A stretch of DNA of 64,000 nucleotides from Chitinophaga tropicalis (GTDB lineage Bacteria > Bacteroidota > Bacteroidia > Chitinophagales > Chitinophagaceae). Below are positions 1 to 9,170 of this stretch, piece after piece (the first letter of the stretch is position 1; every line of letters starts with the position of its first letter). The position numbers and the translations under genes were made by a program. The notes beneath the pieces are model-generated. The model saw only the letters and a list, made by a program, of their open reading frames with translations, was not told where the DNA came from and did not search any database. The stretch is taken from the NCBI RefSeq assembly GCF_009758205.1, contig NZ_WRXN01000001.1, forward strand, positions 744,001 to 808,000, in the 5' to 3' direction.

Positions 1-627
1 GGTTTTAGAGGAGGGTACACCCTATCTGCCACTCAGATCAGAGAAGCCTCCGGTTATAAAAGCAATGGTCTTGGCTCCGGCAGTCAGTTAAAGAACTGGC
101 ATGCTGACCTTGTGATCAATATTCCCTTGTATGAAAAGTTATATCTCCAGCCCGTGTTACGGTATGTTACCAAAGGCGCTTACCTGAAGCCTTCAGAAAT
201 GCAGCAGGATGCCATTGTGGAATCTGCCAACAAGATCCGCCTGCATTACCTGGAAGTTCCGGCCAACCTTGTACTCAAGATCCCTTTCTCTGCCGGGAAA
301 ATAGTAATAGGGGGCGGCCCTTATCTTGCCTATGGCCTGGCAGGCAGCTATAACCTGGACCTGCTCTATAATGGAAGGGTAGTAGAGACCAACACCCAGT
401 CAGTAGATTTCAGCAGCCGGGATAAAGGTATCACCCCCGGATTAAGACTGAACCGCTGGGATGCCGGCGTTAATGCTATGGCAGGCGTAGAGCTGGGAGA
501 TATGCTGATGATAGGCGTCAACTACAGTAAAGGCCTGAAGAACCTGGACCGCTCAAAAGGTTCCACCATCAGGAACAGCTATATAGGCCTCAGCGTGGGA
601 ATACTGTTGAACAGGGAAGATTACTGA
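1..627 (+). CDS. outer-membrane beta-barrel protein, 3' part
   Basis: The frame is open from base 1, so the true start lies outside the window; 208 codons are visible before the stop. The sequence alternates short amphipathic strands with polar turns (a glycine-rich strand with GGGPYLAYGLAG about two thirds in, and later MAGVELGDMLMIGVNY), which is the pattern of the small porin-like/PorT-type barrels common in Bacteroidota outer membranes. Strands near the C-terminus (SYIGLSVGILLN) fit the last barrel strand. No enzyme motif is visible. A strong terminator follows 24 bases after the stop, so this is the last gene of its transcript. The barrel call is inference from strand pattern; substrate and role are unknown. 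Confidence 0.6.
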   Translation, partial: GFRGGYTLSATQIREASGYKSNGLGSGSQLKNWHADLVINIPLYEKLYLQPVLRYVTKGAYLKPSEMQQDAIVESANKIRLHYLEVPANLVLKIPFSAGKIVIGGGPYLAYGLAGSYNLDLLYNGRVVETNTQSVDFSSRDKGITPGLRLNRWDAGVNAMAGVELGDMLMIGVNYSKGLKNLDRSKGSTIRNSYIGLSVGILLNREDY

Positions 628-650
628 TCGTAAAATATTCAGCAAAATGT

Positions 651-680
651 AATGCCGGCCATAAGCCGGCATTTTTTTTT
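651..680 (+). terminator. intrinsic terminator after the barrel gene
   Basis: A 9-bp perfect stem (651-659 with 665-673, AATGCCGGC/GCCGGCATT), a 5-base loop and a T-run from 672. Confidence 0.85.
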
Positions 681-847
681 ATTTCTTATAGGGGGGAGGT
701 CCTTTCTCCCCGTTTTAATGATACAAACAAAGACTCTTAGTTCTCAACATAGGACAAAACAAAAAGTGTGACAGTTATTCAGACATGCCAGTACGTTTCA
801 ACGTAATGGCATTTTTATTACCTGGATAAACGGCAACCTTGCAATAA

Positions 848-879
848 AAAAGCGGTCACGCCTCAGGCGGACCGCTTTT
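848..879 (-). terminator. terminator after metF
   Basis: Stem 848-857/870-879 (AAAAGCGGTC/GACCGCTTTT) with a nested CGCC-TCA-GGCG apex. On the minus strand the hairpin is followed by a T-run, so it ends the metF transcript. Confidence 0.85.
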
Positions 880-899
880 ACCTTATTAAGATCTTAATA

Positions 900-1850
900 T
901 TATAACGCTTCAATAGCCTTACAGATCACATTTGGCTTACCCAGTGTATAATAATGCAACACAGGAACACCAAAAGCTTTCAGTTCCCTTGACTGTTTAA
1001 TGAGCCATTCAGTACCTACAGCTTCCACTTCTTTATCCGTCTTACATTTCAGTATCTCGTTAGAAAACTCTGTAGGGATGTCTACATGGAAAGTCCTTGG
1101 CAGTACTGTCAGCTGTTTCCTGGAGGTAATAGGTTTCAATCCCGGTATAATAGGAACAGTGATACCCATTTCCCTGCATTTTGCCACAAAATCAAAGTAC
1201 TTCTGGTTATCGAAGAACATCTGTGTAACAATATAATCTGCCCCGTTCTCTACTTTCCGCTTCAGGTAACTCATATCCGTCTGCATATTGGGCGCTTCAA
1301 AATGTTTCTCAGGATACCCGGCCACACCTATACAGAATTTGGTCTTAACCCCGCTCTGCAGGTCTTCTTCCAGGTAAAGCCCGTTATTCATATTAACTAC
1401 CTGCTGCAGCAGCTCATCTGCATAACGGTGCCCATGAGGGTCCGGCTCAAAGAAAGATTCATTCTTTGCCGCATCCCCGCGTAGTACCAGCACATTATCT
1501 ACTCCCAGGTAATTAAGATCTATCAGCGCGTTCTCAGTTTCCTCCCTGCTAAACCCGCCGCAGATAAGATGGGGAACTGCATCGACATTGTAATGGTTCA
1601 TTACGGCAGCGCAGATGGCAACTGTTCCGGGTCTTTTACGTATCTCTACTTTCTCAAAGGTGCCGTCAGCCCGTTTTTTAAACATATGCTCACTCCTGTG
1701 ATAGGTCACGTTAATGAAGGCCGGCTTGAATGCCATCAGCGGGTCCAGGTGTTCATAGATAGACTCAATGCTCTTTCCCTTCAGTGGAGGAAGTATCTCA
1801 AAAGATATCAGGGTATCCTTCGCCTGCGCAATATGTTCTGTTACTTTCAT
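900..1850 (-). CDS. metF: 5,10-methylenetetrahydrofolate reductase
   Basis: Reduces 5,10-methylene-THF to 5-methyl-THF using FAD, supplying the methyl donor for methionine synthase, which is encoded about 23 kb away in this window. The 316-residue protein has the family's FAD/folate TIM barrel: FEILPP near residues 17-22 (Glu18 matches the catalytic Glu of E. coli FEFFPP), NVLVLRGD around residue 120, GVAGYPEKH, and QMFFDNQKYFDF. Length is slightly above the 290-300 of E. coli MetF. The ATG at 1850 lies 35 bases below a TATTTTTG element on the minus strand (1885-1892). It is monocistronic, with its own terminator. Identification is from family motifs and is secure. Confidence 0.96.
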   Translation of the reverse strand: MKVTEHIAQAKDTLISFEILPPLKGKSIESIYEHLDPLMAFKPAFINVTYHRSEHMFKKRADGTFEKVEIRKRPGTVAICAAVMNHYNVDAVPHLICGGFSREETENALIDLNYLGVDNVLVLRGDAAKNESFFEPDPHGHRYADELLQQVVNMNNGLYLEEDLQSGVKTKFCIGVAGYPEKHFEAPNMQTDMSYLKRKVENGADYIVTQMFFDNQKYFDFVAKCREMGITVPIIPGLKPITSRKQLTVLPRTFHVDIPTEFSNEILKCKTDKEVEAVGTEWLIKQSRELKAFGVPVLHYYTLGKPNVICKAIEAL

Positions 1851-1884
1851 GGTAAAATAAAAGTGGGCTTTAGTTAATGCCGGG

Positions 1885-1892
1885 CAAAAATA
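1885..1892 (-). promoter_or_regulatory. -7 promoter element of metF
   Basis: TATTTTTG on the minus strand matches the Bacteroidota TAnnTTTG consensus, 35 bases upstream of the metF ATG. I see no convincing -33 TTG at the right distance. Confidence 0.5.
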
Positions 1893-2094
1893 ATATATCT
1901 ATTAGAATTATCGTCTGCTATTTCCCGTAATGGCCGAATATTTATAAACTCTAATCCGGTATTCGTAGATAAAAGATGCAGGAGAACAGGAAAAGTATAC
2001 CCGTAAACAGTAATATCCCGGTTTGGCCCGCAGTATCAGACCGCTCCCGGTAAGAAATCTCAGGCTGATACACTACTCCGTGAACAGTTATCCA

Positions 2095-2123
2095 TTGAAA
2101 GCTAAATGAAAAGTGTATTTTTG
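2095..2123 (+). promoter_or_regulatory. promoter of the lptB-GH3-fabG run
   Basis: TTG at 2095-2097, 18 bases, then TATTTTTG at 2116-2123, which fits the Bacteroidota -33/-7 pattern. The lptB ATG follows 14 bases later, so the leader is very short. Confidence 0.65.
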
Positions 2124-2137
2124 CTAAGTTTGAACAT

Positions 2138-2902
2138 ATGGCATTAAAAATACATACAGATCAACTTGTAAAGCGATACGGCCATCGTACTGTGGCTAAT
2201 CATGTATCTGTGGAAGTAACGCAGGGTGAAATAGTTGGTTTGCTTGGCCCCAATGGCGCCGGCAAAACAACCACATTCTATATGGTGGTAGGGTTGATCA
2301 AGCCTGACGAGGGAGAAGTATTCCTGGATGAAGTGAATATTACCAAGCTCCCTATGTATAAAAGGGCCAAGATGGGTATCGGTTACCTGCCGCAGGAAGC
2401 CTCGGTGTTCCGTAAGCTGAGCGTGGAAGATAATATTGCCGCCGTACTGGAAATGACCAACCTGAAAAAGGCCGCCCAGAAAGAAAAGCTGGAGAGCCTG
2501 CTGGAAGAGTTCCGCCTTACTCACGTGCGGAAAAGCCCGGGAGACGTACTGAGCGGTGGAGAACGCCGCCGTACCGAAATTGCCCGCGCACTTGCCGTAG
2601 ACCCCAAATTTATCCTGCTTGATGAACCGTTTGCGGGTATTGACCCCATTGCAGTTGAAGATATCCAATCTATAGTAGCACGTCTTAAGTACAAGAACAT
2701 TGGCATCCTGATCACCGACCATAATGTGCAGGAAACTTTATCTATTACAGACAGGGCCTATTTGCTGTTTGAAGGCAAAATACTCAAAGCCGGTACAGCA
2801 GAAGAGCTGGCAGCCGATGAACAGGTTAGAAAAGTGTATCTTGGGCAGAATTTTATTTTACGTCGTAAAAATTACCTGGACGAAGCAGCTAAGCAACAAT
2901 AA
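2138..2902 (+). CDS. lptB: LPS export ABC transporter ATPase LptB
   Basis: Cytoplasmic ATPase of the LptB2FG complex that extracts lipopolysaccharide from the inner membrane and feeds it into the Lpt bridge. All ABC motifs are present: Walker A GPNGAGKT (residues 37-44), Q-loop Gln86, signature LSGGERRR (138-145), Walker B ILLDEP with catalytic Glu163, and the switch His195 in ITDHN. The 254-residue length and the sequence [13 protein letters not shown] after Walker B are typical of LptB, and separate it from amino-acid importer ATPases. The permease genes lptF/lptG are not in the window. Followed after 24 bases by a GH3-family gene and then fabG in the same direction. Confidence 0.95.
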   Translation: MALKIHTDQLVKRYGHRTVANHVSVEVTQGEIVGLLGPNGAGKTTTFYMVVGLIKPDEGEVFLDEVNITKLPMYKRAKMGIGYLPQEASVFRKLSVEDNIAAVLEMTNLKKAAQKEKLESLLEEFRLTHVRKSPGDVLSGGERRRTEIARALAVDPKFILLDEPFAGIDPIAVEDIQSIVARLKYKNIGILITDHNVQETLSITDRAYLLFEGKILKAGTAEELAADEQVRKVYLGQNFILRRKNYLDEAAKQQ

Positions 2903-2926
2903 AACTACTACGTTCCTGATCCTATT

Positions 2927-4459
2927 ATGAGAATATTAAGTCCTGCAATATCACAATTGGCGCGATTGCGTATGGGCCGCATAGAATATTTTATGCAGTA
3001 CCCACAGCAAGTGCAACAGCAGGTGTTTCAGAACCTTATCAGTGCCGCTCAGTACACTGAATTTGGTAAACAATACAGCTTTTCACAGATCTATAAGATA
3101 GAAGAATTCAAACAACAGGTACCTGTTCATAACTATGATACGCTGAAACCTTACATCCAGAGAACGATGGAAGGCCAGCAGAATATCTTATGGAACACAC
3201 CTATTAAATGGTTCGCCAAATCCAGCGGCACCACGGCAGATAAAAGCAAATTCATCCCGGTTTCTGTAGAAAGCCTGGACGAATGCCACTACCGCGCCGG
3301 CAGGGACGTACTATCTCTGTATTATAACAACTTCCCGGATTCCCGCCTGCTTACCGGCAAATCGCTGGTAATAGGAGGCAGCCACCAGGTCAACAAGCTG
3401 GACGCAGAAAGCGATTCCTACTTCGGAGACCTGAGCGCCGTAATGTTACAGAACATGCCGTTCTATGGCAATATGATCCGCACACCAGACCTTTCCATTG
3501 CCCTGATGGACGAGTGGGAAGAGAAAATAGAACGTATGGCCAACGCCGTGATCCATGAAAATGTGACCTCCATTGCCGGAGTGCCCACATGGACGCTGGT
3601 GCTCATCAAACGTATCTTTGAAATAACAGGAAAGGATAACCTGGCAGACGTATGGCCTAACCTGGAACTCTATATGCACGGCGGTGTCAGCTTCACTCCG
3701 TACAGGGAACAGTTCAGGCAGCTGATCCGTAAACCGGATATGTTCTACCAGGAAACATACAACGCATCCGAAGGTTTCTTTGCTGCCCAGGACATCATAG
3801 GACAGGAAGGACTACTGCTGTTCCTCAACCATGGCATTTTCTACGAGTTCATGCCAATGGAGGAATATGGTAAAGAAAACCCGCAGACCCTGCAGCTGCC
3901 GGATGTAGAGCTGGGTAAGAACTATGCGCTGATAATCAGCACCAACGGCGGATTATGGCGTTACCTGGTAGGAGATACCATACAGTTCACTTCCCTGGCC
4001 CCTTACCGTGTTCGCGTAAGCGGCCGTACCAAATCCTTTATCAATGCCTTTGGCGAAGAGCTGATTGTAGAGAACTCCGATATGGCCATTGCCAAAGCAT
4101 GTGAGGAAACCGGTGCTGTAGTGAACGATTATACCGCTGCCCCCATCTACTTCAGCGGCAGTGAAGCCGGCGGTCATGAATGGCTGCTGGAGTTTGATGT
4201 AATGCCAGATAACATAGAGCACTTTATAGATGTGCTGGACAATACCCTCAAATCCATTAACTCAGACTATGAAGCCAAGCGCCATAAAGATATGGCCCTG
4301 CGCCGCCCACTGACACATGTACTGTCAAAAGGTACTTTCACAGAGTGGCTGAAGAGCAAAGGGAAACTGGGGGGCCAGCATAAGATACCACGATTGAACA
4401 ATGAAAGGCAGCTAGTGGAAGAAATCCTTAAATTCGCCGGAATAACAGGCAAAATCTAA
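2927..4459 (+). CDS. GH3-family adenylate-forming protein
   Basis: A 510-residue member of the GH3 family, first known from plant auxin-responsive acyl-acid-amido synthetases and belonging to the ANL adenylating enzymes. Visible motifs are the phosphate-binding loop KSSGTTADKSKFIP (about residues 97-111), the aromatic/Glu motif YNASEGFFA (about 280) and SGRTKSFINAFGEELIVEN (about 365-383), the hinge leading to the C-terminal domain. These imply activation of a carboxylic acid by ATP; the substrate of bacterial homologues is not known to me. It lies between lptB and fabG, 24 and 34 bases away, so it is probably co-transcribed with envelope-lipid genes. A role in lipid or envelope chemistry is inference from that context only. 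Confidence 0.88.
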   Translation: MRILSPAISQLARLRMGRIEYFMQYPQQVQQQVFQNLISAAQYTEFGKQYSFSQIYKIEEFKQQVPVHNYDTLKPYIQRTMEGQQNILWNTPIKWFAKSSGTTADKSKFIPVSVESLDECHYRAGRDVLSLYYNNFPDSRLLTGKSLVIGGSHQVNKLDAESDSYFGDLSAVMLQNMPFYGNMIRTPDLSIALMDEWEEKIERMANAVIHENVTSIAGVPTWTLVLIKRIFEITGKDNLADVWPNLELYMHGGVSFTPYREQFRQLIRKPDMFYQETYNASEGFFAAQDIIGQEGLLLFLNHGIFYEFMPMEEYGKENPQTLQLPDVELGKNYALIISTNGGLWRYLVGDTIQFTSLAPYRVRVSGRTKSFINAFGEELIVENSDMAIAKACEETGAVVNDYTAAPIYFSGSEAGGHEWLLEFDVMPDNIEHFIDVLDNTLKSINSDYEAKRHKDMALRRPLTHVLSKGTFTEWLKSKGKLGGQHKIPRLNNERQLVEEILKFAGITGKI

Positions 4460-4493
4460 ACTTGATCATTAAACTAACAACTATTACGTCTAT

Positions 4494-5243
4494 ATGAAAT
4501 TACTGGAGAACAAAGTAGCTATCGTAACAGGTGCCAGCAGAGGAATAGGAGAGGCAATAGCAATAAAGTTTGCAGAGGAAGGAGCCAACGTGGCATTTAC
4601 ATACCTCAGCTCGGACGAGAAAGCCAAAGCACTGGAGCAGAAGCTGCAGTCACTGGGAGTTAAAGCTAAAGCCTATAAATCGAATGCTGGTATCTTTGGA
4701 GATTGCGAAACACTGGTAAATGACGTGTTGAAAGAATTTGGCGCTATTGATATCTGCGTGAACAACGCAGGTATTTCCAAAGATAACCTGCTGCTGCGTA
4801 TGAGCGAAGACCAGTGGGACGATGTGATGGACATCAACCTGAAAAGCGTATACAACATGACCAAACATGTAATACGCCCTATGATGAAAGCTAAAAGCGG
4901 CAGCATCATCAATATGAGCTCTATCATCGGTATTAAAGGTAACGCCGGACAAAGCAGCTACGCAGCTTCCAAAGCAGGTATCATCGGTTTCACCAAATCC
5001 ATTGCACAGGAGCTGGGCAGCCGTAACATCCGCTGTAACGCTGTAGCGCCGGGCTTTGTTGAAACTGATATGACCCACTATCTCAAAGAAGGAGACGGTG
5101 CTAAGAGCTATATTGAGAAAATTCCGTTGGGCCGTTTCGGTAAGGCGGAAGATATTGCCAACGTATGCCTCTTCCTGGCATCCGGTATGGGAGAATATAT
5201 AACCGGCCAGGTGATCAGCGCCTGCGGCGGTCTGAATATCTAA
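4494..5243 (+). CDS. fabG: 3-oxoacyl-[acyl-carrier-protein] reductase
   Basis: NADPH-dependent short-chain dehydrogenase that reduces 3-oxoacyl-ACP in fatty-acid elongation. The Rossmann motif TGASRGIG is at residues 12-19, NNAG at 90-93, and the catalytic Ser143, Tyr156 and Lys160 lie in MSSIIG and SYAASKAG. The C-terminus (FLASGMGEYITGQVISACGG) matches FabG, and the 249-residue length is typical. It is the last gene of the lptB run: a strong hairpin terminator begins 13 bases after the stop. Other SDR paralogues can look similar, but the PGFVETDMT segment and the length favour FabG over a secondary-metabolism SDR. Confidence 0.92.
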   Translation: MKLLENKVAIVTGASRGIGEAIAIKFAEEGANVAFTYLSSDEKAKALEQKLQSLGVKAKAYKSNAGIFGDCETLVNDVLKEFGAIDICVNNAGISKDNLLLRMSEDQWDDVMDINLKSVYNMTKHVIRPMMKAKSGSIINMSSIIGIKGNAGQSSYAASKAGIIGFTKSIAQELGSRNIRCNAVAPGFVETDMTHYLKEGDGAKSYIEKIPLGRFGKAEDIANVCLFLASGMGEYITGQVISACGGLNI

Positions 5244-5255
5244 ACTATTTATTAA

Positions 5256-5287
5256 GTAGCCCGCCTCAGGCGGGCTACGTTCTTTTT
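5256..5287 (+). terminator. terminator after fabG
   Basis: A perfect 10-bp stem GTAGCCCGCC/GGCGGGCTAC (5256-5265, 5269-5278) around a 3-base TCA loop, followed by a T-rich run. It sits in the 42-base gap between convergent genes. Confidence 0.85.
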
Positions 5288-6176
5288 AATATCTCTTTCC
5301 AGGCGTCTCTACCCTGAACATCTCCATACACTTGCGGTCCTGCAGGGTCACATATACCGTTTTCCCGTCTTTACCACCAAATGTCAGGTTGCTGCAATGC
5401 TTCCCTGTAAGCGGTACTTCCCTTATTTCCTTCCCTGCGGGCGATAATACCACGATGGTTCCTTTGCCCCAGCGGGCCACATAAAGATTACCGGCCTTAT
5501 CACATTTCATTCCGTCAAACCCGAAATCCGGAAATGCTGCGAACAGCTTTTTATTGCTGATATTACCCGCTTTGTCCACATCATACTTCCAGATCTTACG
5601 CTGTATGCTCTCATTCACATATAATGTCTTTTCATCCGGACTCAGCTCTATTCCATTGGTAGTGCCCATATTGGCTTCAAGCAATACAGCCTTGCCTCCC
5701 TTATCTATACGCCAGATCTGTCCGCTCTGGTCTTTCCAGTTCGGATCTGACGCATATAGCTGATCATTCCTGTTAATACAAAGATCATTAGGCTGATTGA
5801 ACTTGTCAGAGTGTACATATACACTCACTTTTTTCGTCTTCGGATCTACCTCCAGTACATTGTGCCCTTTGAAGTCCGGCAGGTACATATGCCCTTTACT
5901 GTTAAACTGGATGCTGTTGCCAATACTGCTGTCCGGAAGACTGACAAATAATTCCCCGCTGCCGTCTTTGGTATTGATCTTACCAATGGTGCCATCCCTC
6001 TCAAAGTTCACCACATATAAGTTGCCTGCCTTATCAAAGTTGGGGCCTTCAATATTTACAGAGAACATCTTTTCCTTTGTGAGGTCCTGCGCCTGGTAAA
6101 GTGCAGGTACTTTTTCCTGTGCCGTGGCTGCACAGCTGGCTGTAAGGGCCAGTACTGACAAGATATGCTGTTTCAT
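5286..6176 (-). CDS. secreted SMP-30/gluconolactonase-like protein
   Basis: A six-bladed beta-propeller of the SMP-30/gluconolactonase/LRE family, whose members are Ca-dependent lactonases acting on sugar lactones. The start is taken at the ATG at 6176 because it begins a clean signal peptide (MKQHILSVLALTASCAATAQE), so the 296-residue product should be periplasmic or secreted. Family motifs are NQPNDLCINRNDQLYASD (about residue 130), NGIELSPDEKTLYVNES (about 175-191) and GFDGMKCDKAGNLYVARWG (about 215). The repeated DKAGNLYV blades are clear. An upstream in-frame ATG at 6200 would bury the signal peptide. Monocistronic by position; exact substrate cannot be read from the sequence. Confidence 0.85.
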   Translation of the reverse strand: MKQHILSVLALTASCAATAQEKVPALYQAQDLTKEKMFSVNIEGPNFDKAGNLYVVNFERDGTIGKINTKDGSGELFVSLPDSSIGNSIQFNSKGHMYLPDFKGHNVLEVDPKTKKVSVYVHSDKFNQPNDLCINRNDQLYASDPNWKDQSGQIWRIDKGGKAVLLEANMGTTNGIELSPDEKTLYVNESIQRKIWKYDVDKAGNISNKKLFAAFPDFGFDGMKCDKAGNLYVARWGKGTIVVLSPAGKEIREVPLTGKHCSNLTFGGKDGKTVYVTLQDRKCMEMFRVETPGKRY

Positions 6177-6274
6177 GATGCAAAATTGACGTTGAAGCAT
6201 TAAGTTAATAAAACCCGGCAGTCCTGCAAAAGCGTATAGGACAGAAGGTAGTATACAAGTCTGAATTCTTAGCA

Positions 6275-6285
6275 GGCCGCAGGCC
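6275..6285. repeat. GGCCGCAGGCC intergenic repeat, copy 1
   Basis: The 11-mer GGCCGCAGGCC lies between a minus-strand and a plus-strand gene. Exact copies occur at 9145-9155 and, inverted, at 39981-39991. It can fold as GGCC-GCA-GGCC. Confidence 0.5.
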
Positions 6286-6421
6286 AGGTCCCGGCCCTCA
6301 AAAAATCAGTAAAGTTGCAGTAGTTTACCTTCTATAAGGACGTAGTAAGAAAGAATAGTTAAAATTTTACCATTCAAAATATTTGGTAATCAAATAATTA
6401 AACATATTTAAGAAGTACTTA

Positions 6422-6429
6422 TATATTTG
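6422..6429 (+). promoter_or_regulatory. -7 element upstream of the unknown lipoprotein
   Basis: TATATTTG is a perfect TAnnTTTG match, 32 bases before the ATG at 6462. The upstream stretch is AT-rich, with no clear -33 TTG. Confidence 0.55.
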
Positions 6430-6461
6430 CATTGTACTAGTCCTGTGATAAAAGTCCTATT

Positions 6462-7913
6462 ATGTTTAGAACTATACCTGTTGTTTGCCTTTTATGGCTG
6501 GCTATTCACTCATCGTGTACAAACACTACGCCGCCACCAGCTACCAGTAAGAGTATTGACATCCCTCAGATCCTTCCGGACAAGGCAATGGAGTTTTCCA
6601 ATTTTCTCAATGAAATGGCCATGCTGAAATTGCCGTATCCGAATGCCTATGAATTGAAAGAGATAAAGAACTATGCTGAGTACCTCGGCGCCGGGCATTA
6701 CGACAAGGTAAAGGCAGGCCGGTTTGCTGCCCTGAACGGATATACACCGGTCATTTTCTCCTGCGATGTAAATGAACATGAGAAAGTAACTTACCTGGTA
6801 GTGTATACAGAAGACGGAGCAGAGAGGGCCCGGCTGCAGATAGCGGCAGATAAGCAAAAGAGAGGTACTGCAACACAGGACCAGCAGTTAAACGATTCTA
6901 CAGAATTTACCAGCCAGTGGTTCTATATGAGTGAAGATTCCCTGATAGAGGTAAGAGACAGGCATTCTTTTTATGTGAACGGAACACAGAAAGTGAACAC
7001 AGCGCTTCACTTCTACCATATCACAAGGAAAGGCCTGATTAAGGAAGTGCCTCGTATCAAAGAATCTTTTGACACCTACGCCGCACGCTTTCCTAAACAT
7101 GAGCTTCCGGCTACGCTGGATACAGTTATTATTAACGGACTGAATCCCGTTTCCCGGCTTACGTCTTTTTATGATTTTGTAGACGAAAGACAGGACCCGC
7201 TTTATGCACTTGGAAAGTTGAACCTGAAAGGCAGGGCAACCATCCTGCTGTATGCCAGAGATACTATTTACCTGGATGATGGATTCAACTACCCGGAAGT
7301 AAAACTGGTCACATACCATGAAGGAAAAGAGAAAGACAGGATAGTGATCTATGGCGGAAGAGTAGGAGAGAATTACGAAACAGTATATAAAAAGTGTAAC
7401 CTGGATACTGATGGCAGCATCAACCTCCGGGAAGAAGATAACAGGTATGCAGACAGTCTCTATAAGTTCAATACTGTTTACAATATGCAGTATGAGATAC
7501 TGCCGGGTGGAAAGATCGTAGGACGGCAGGCAACTTCAATTGTACACACTTCCCGTTTGTACAATGAGAAGGATTGCATTAAATATTTTAAAGCAGGACA
7601 TAGCAATCATCATTACAAGACATTGTTCCATATACGCGCAAAGAAAGGTATCCTGGTAGGACTGCATGCATATAATAAAGGAGCAGAGAATTTCATGGAG
7701 TTTATCACCGCTAATGCAGATAATAAGATCATTGACAGGTATACAGTGTACAACCATCTTAAGAAACAGAAGTATGCAGATGTAAAGGCAAAGGAAATGA
7801 AGAATGTGGAAGATGATTATAATGACAGGAGAGGTAAGCTTACCTGTGATGCAATTATCAGGCTTCCGGGCAGAGACCTGCATATCACGCCGGAGGGCAA
7901 GTTTGTGAAATAG
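6462..7913 (+). CDS. hypothetical lipoprotein, 483 aa
   Basis: I do not recognise the family. The N-terminus MFRTIPVVCLLWLAIHSSC is a lipoprotein signal with Cys19 as the probable lipidated residue, followed by a Thr/Pro/Ser-rich linker. The mature part is mixed, rich in Tyr, Lys and Asp, with alternating strands (for example TPVIFSCDVNEHEKVTYLVVYTEDG and KVNTALHFYHITRKGLIKEVP) that suggest beta-sheet domains. No metal or catalytic motif stands out. It carries its own TATATTTG promoter and is followed after 23 bases by the nucleoid-protein gene. The last strand has TCDAIIRLPGRDLHITPEGKFVK. Likely anchored in the periplasmic face of a membrane or surface-exposed; function unknown. Confidence 0.75.
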   Translation: MFRTIPVVCLLWLAIHSSCTNTTPPPATSKSIDIPQILPDKAMEFSNFLNEMAMLKLPYPNAYELKEIKNYAEYLGAGHYDKVKAGRFAALNGYTPVIFSCDVNEHEKVTYLVVYTEDGAERARLQIAADKQKRGTATQDQQLNDSTEFTSQWFYMSEDSLIEVRDRHSFYVNGTQKVNTALHFYHITRKGLIKEVPRIKESFDTYAARFPKHELPATLDTVIINGLNPVSRLTSFYDFVDERQDPLYALGKLNLKGRATILLYARDTIYLDDGFNYPEVKLVTYHEGKEKDRIVIYGGRVGENYETVYKKCNLDTDGSINLREEDNRYADSLYKFNTVYNMQYEILPGGKIVGRQATSIVHTSRLYNEKDCIKYFKAGHSNHHYKTLFHIRAKKGILVGLHAYNKGAENFMEFITANADNKIIDRYTVYNHLKKQKYADVKAKEMKNVEDDYNDRRGKLTCDAIIRLPGRDLHITPEGKFVK

Positions 7914-7936
7914 TTTTTAACTATTTTCGCCCCGCC

Positions 7937-8989
7937 ATGATACATGTTTCTGAATTTAAAGATCTTGAGTACCTGTCTATTCATAAGGTAGGGAATGCCT
8001 CACAGGAAGAACCGCTGATCTGTTCACAGGCTCCGCTGGAGTTGCAGGACGAAACTATCAGCCAGTTATTGCTGAGTTATTTTATTCAGCCTTTTACAAA
8101 CAGTGCAGAGTATTTTCGCTTTTATCATGAAGCTGATCTGCAATTAAATGAGATATTTCAATATTGCCGTCGTATATTTGAGGATAGGGACAATTTTCAC
8201 GAGCAATCCATCAATATTGCCAAACATCTGTATAAGCATTCCACTCATCCTAAGATAAAAGGAGGAGAACTTTATATAGCCTACTTTAGCAAATGCCAGG
8301 TAGACGGAGAAGAAGTTGAAGCTTTGGGGATATTCAAATCAGAGAACAGGGACACCTACCTGAAAGTATTCCTTGCAAATGAAAGTTATCAGGTGAATTA
8401 TGAAGATGGCATTAATATCAATAAGCTTGATAAAGGATGCCTGGTATTTAATACAGAAGACGAGAACGGGTACAAAGTCAGCATAATAGACAGCATTAGT
8501 AAACAAAATGAAGCCGTTTACTGGAAGGATGCCTTCCTGCAGGTACAACGCAGAGAGGATAGCTACCATCAGACAGAACTGGCAGTGAACATGTGTAAGC
8601 AGTTTATCCATGATAAACTACCTGGTGAATATGAAATCAGCCGGGTAGATCAGGTTGATCTGTTAAACAAATCTGCGGCATATTTTAAAGAGAAGGAACA
8701 GTTCCAGCTCGATGATTTTGCGCAGGAAGTATTAGGCCATCCTGATGCTATAGCTTCATTTAAGGAATACAGGGAACAATTCCAGCAGGAGTATCAGCAA
8801 GAGATACCGGATGAGTTTGACATTTCTGCTCCTGCATTAAAAAAACAACAAAAGGTTTTCAAGAGTATCCTTAAACTGGATAGAAACTTCTCGGTATACA
8901 TACATGGTAACAGGGAGCTGATTGAGAGAGGATTTGACGAGGCTACCAATATGTACTATTACAAGCTGATGTTTGAAAACGAAGCCTGA
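7937..8989 (+). CDS. 37-kDa nucleoid-associated protein (YejK/NdpA family)
   Basis: A 350-residue member of the nucleoid-associated NA37/YejK family, known from E. coli YejK, which sits on the chromosome and associates with type II topoisomerases. Recognisable parts are the N-terminal element ISQLLLSYFIQPFTNSAEYFRF, the SINIAKHLYKHSTHPKIKGGELYIAYF stretch (about residues 94-120), which is the family hallmark, LGIFKSENRDTYLKVF, and a C-terminal DFAQEVLGHPDAIASFKEYRE. The start is the ATG at 7937, 23 bases after the previous stop; a TATTTTCG sequence (7922-7929) there could be its own weak promoter. Family assignment is from pattern memory and fairly secure. Whether it is chromosomal housekeeping or of mobile origin cannot be told here. 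Confidence 0.82.
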   Translation: MIHVSEFKDLEYLSIHKVGNASQEEPLICSQAPLELQDETISQLLLSYFIQPFTNSAEYFRFYHEADLQLNEIFQYCRRIFEDRDNFHEQSINIAKHLYKHSTHPKIKGGELYIAYFSKCQVDGEEVEALGIFKSENRDTYLKVFLANESYQVNYEDGININKLDKGCLVFNTEDENGYKVSIIDSISKQNEAVYWKDAFLQVQRREDSYHQTELAVNMCKQFIHDKLPGEYEISRVDQVDLLNKSAAYFKEKEQFQLDDFAQEVLGHPDAIASFKEYREQFQQEYQQEIPDEFDISAPALKKQQKVFKSILKLDRNFSVYIHGNRELIERGFDEATNMYYYKLMFENEA

Positions 8990-9028
8990 CACTAACTTTT
9001 TTTCATAAGCAAAAACCAATTGTTAAAC

Positions 9029-9058
9029 AAAGGCTGCTCTTTTGCGCGGCCTTTTAAT
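9029..9058 (+). terminator. terminator after the YejK-family gene
   Basis: A 9-bp stem AAAGGCTGC/GCGGCCTTT with one U-G pair (9029-9037, 9046-9054) and a short T-run. Confidence 0.6.
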
Positions 9059-9139
9059 TAGCCTCAGCCGGAAACGTTCCCGTAAAACAAAGGATTTCAC
9101 CGGTTTTTGCTGTTGACTACCATCTTACAATAGATCTTT

Positions 9140-9155
9140 CAGCCGGCCGCAGGCC
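9140..9155. repeat. intergenic repeat CAGCCGGCCGCAGGCC, copy 2
   Basis: With its flanks (TTT before, A after) it is a 20-base match to the inverted copy at 39980-39999. It lies between convergent genes. Confidence 0.55.
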
Positions 9156-9170
9156 ATAAAAATACCTCTA

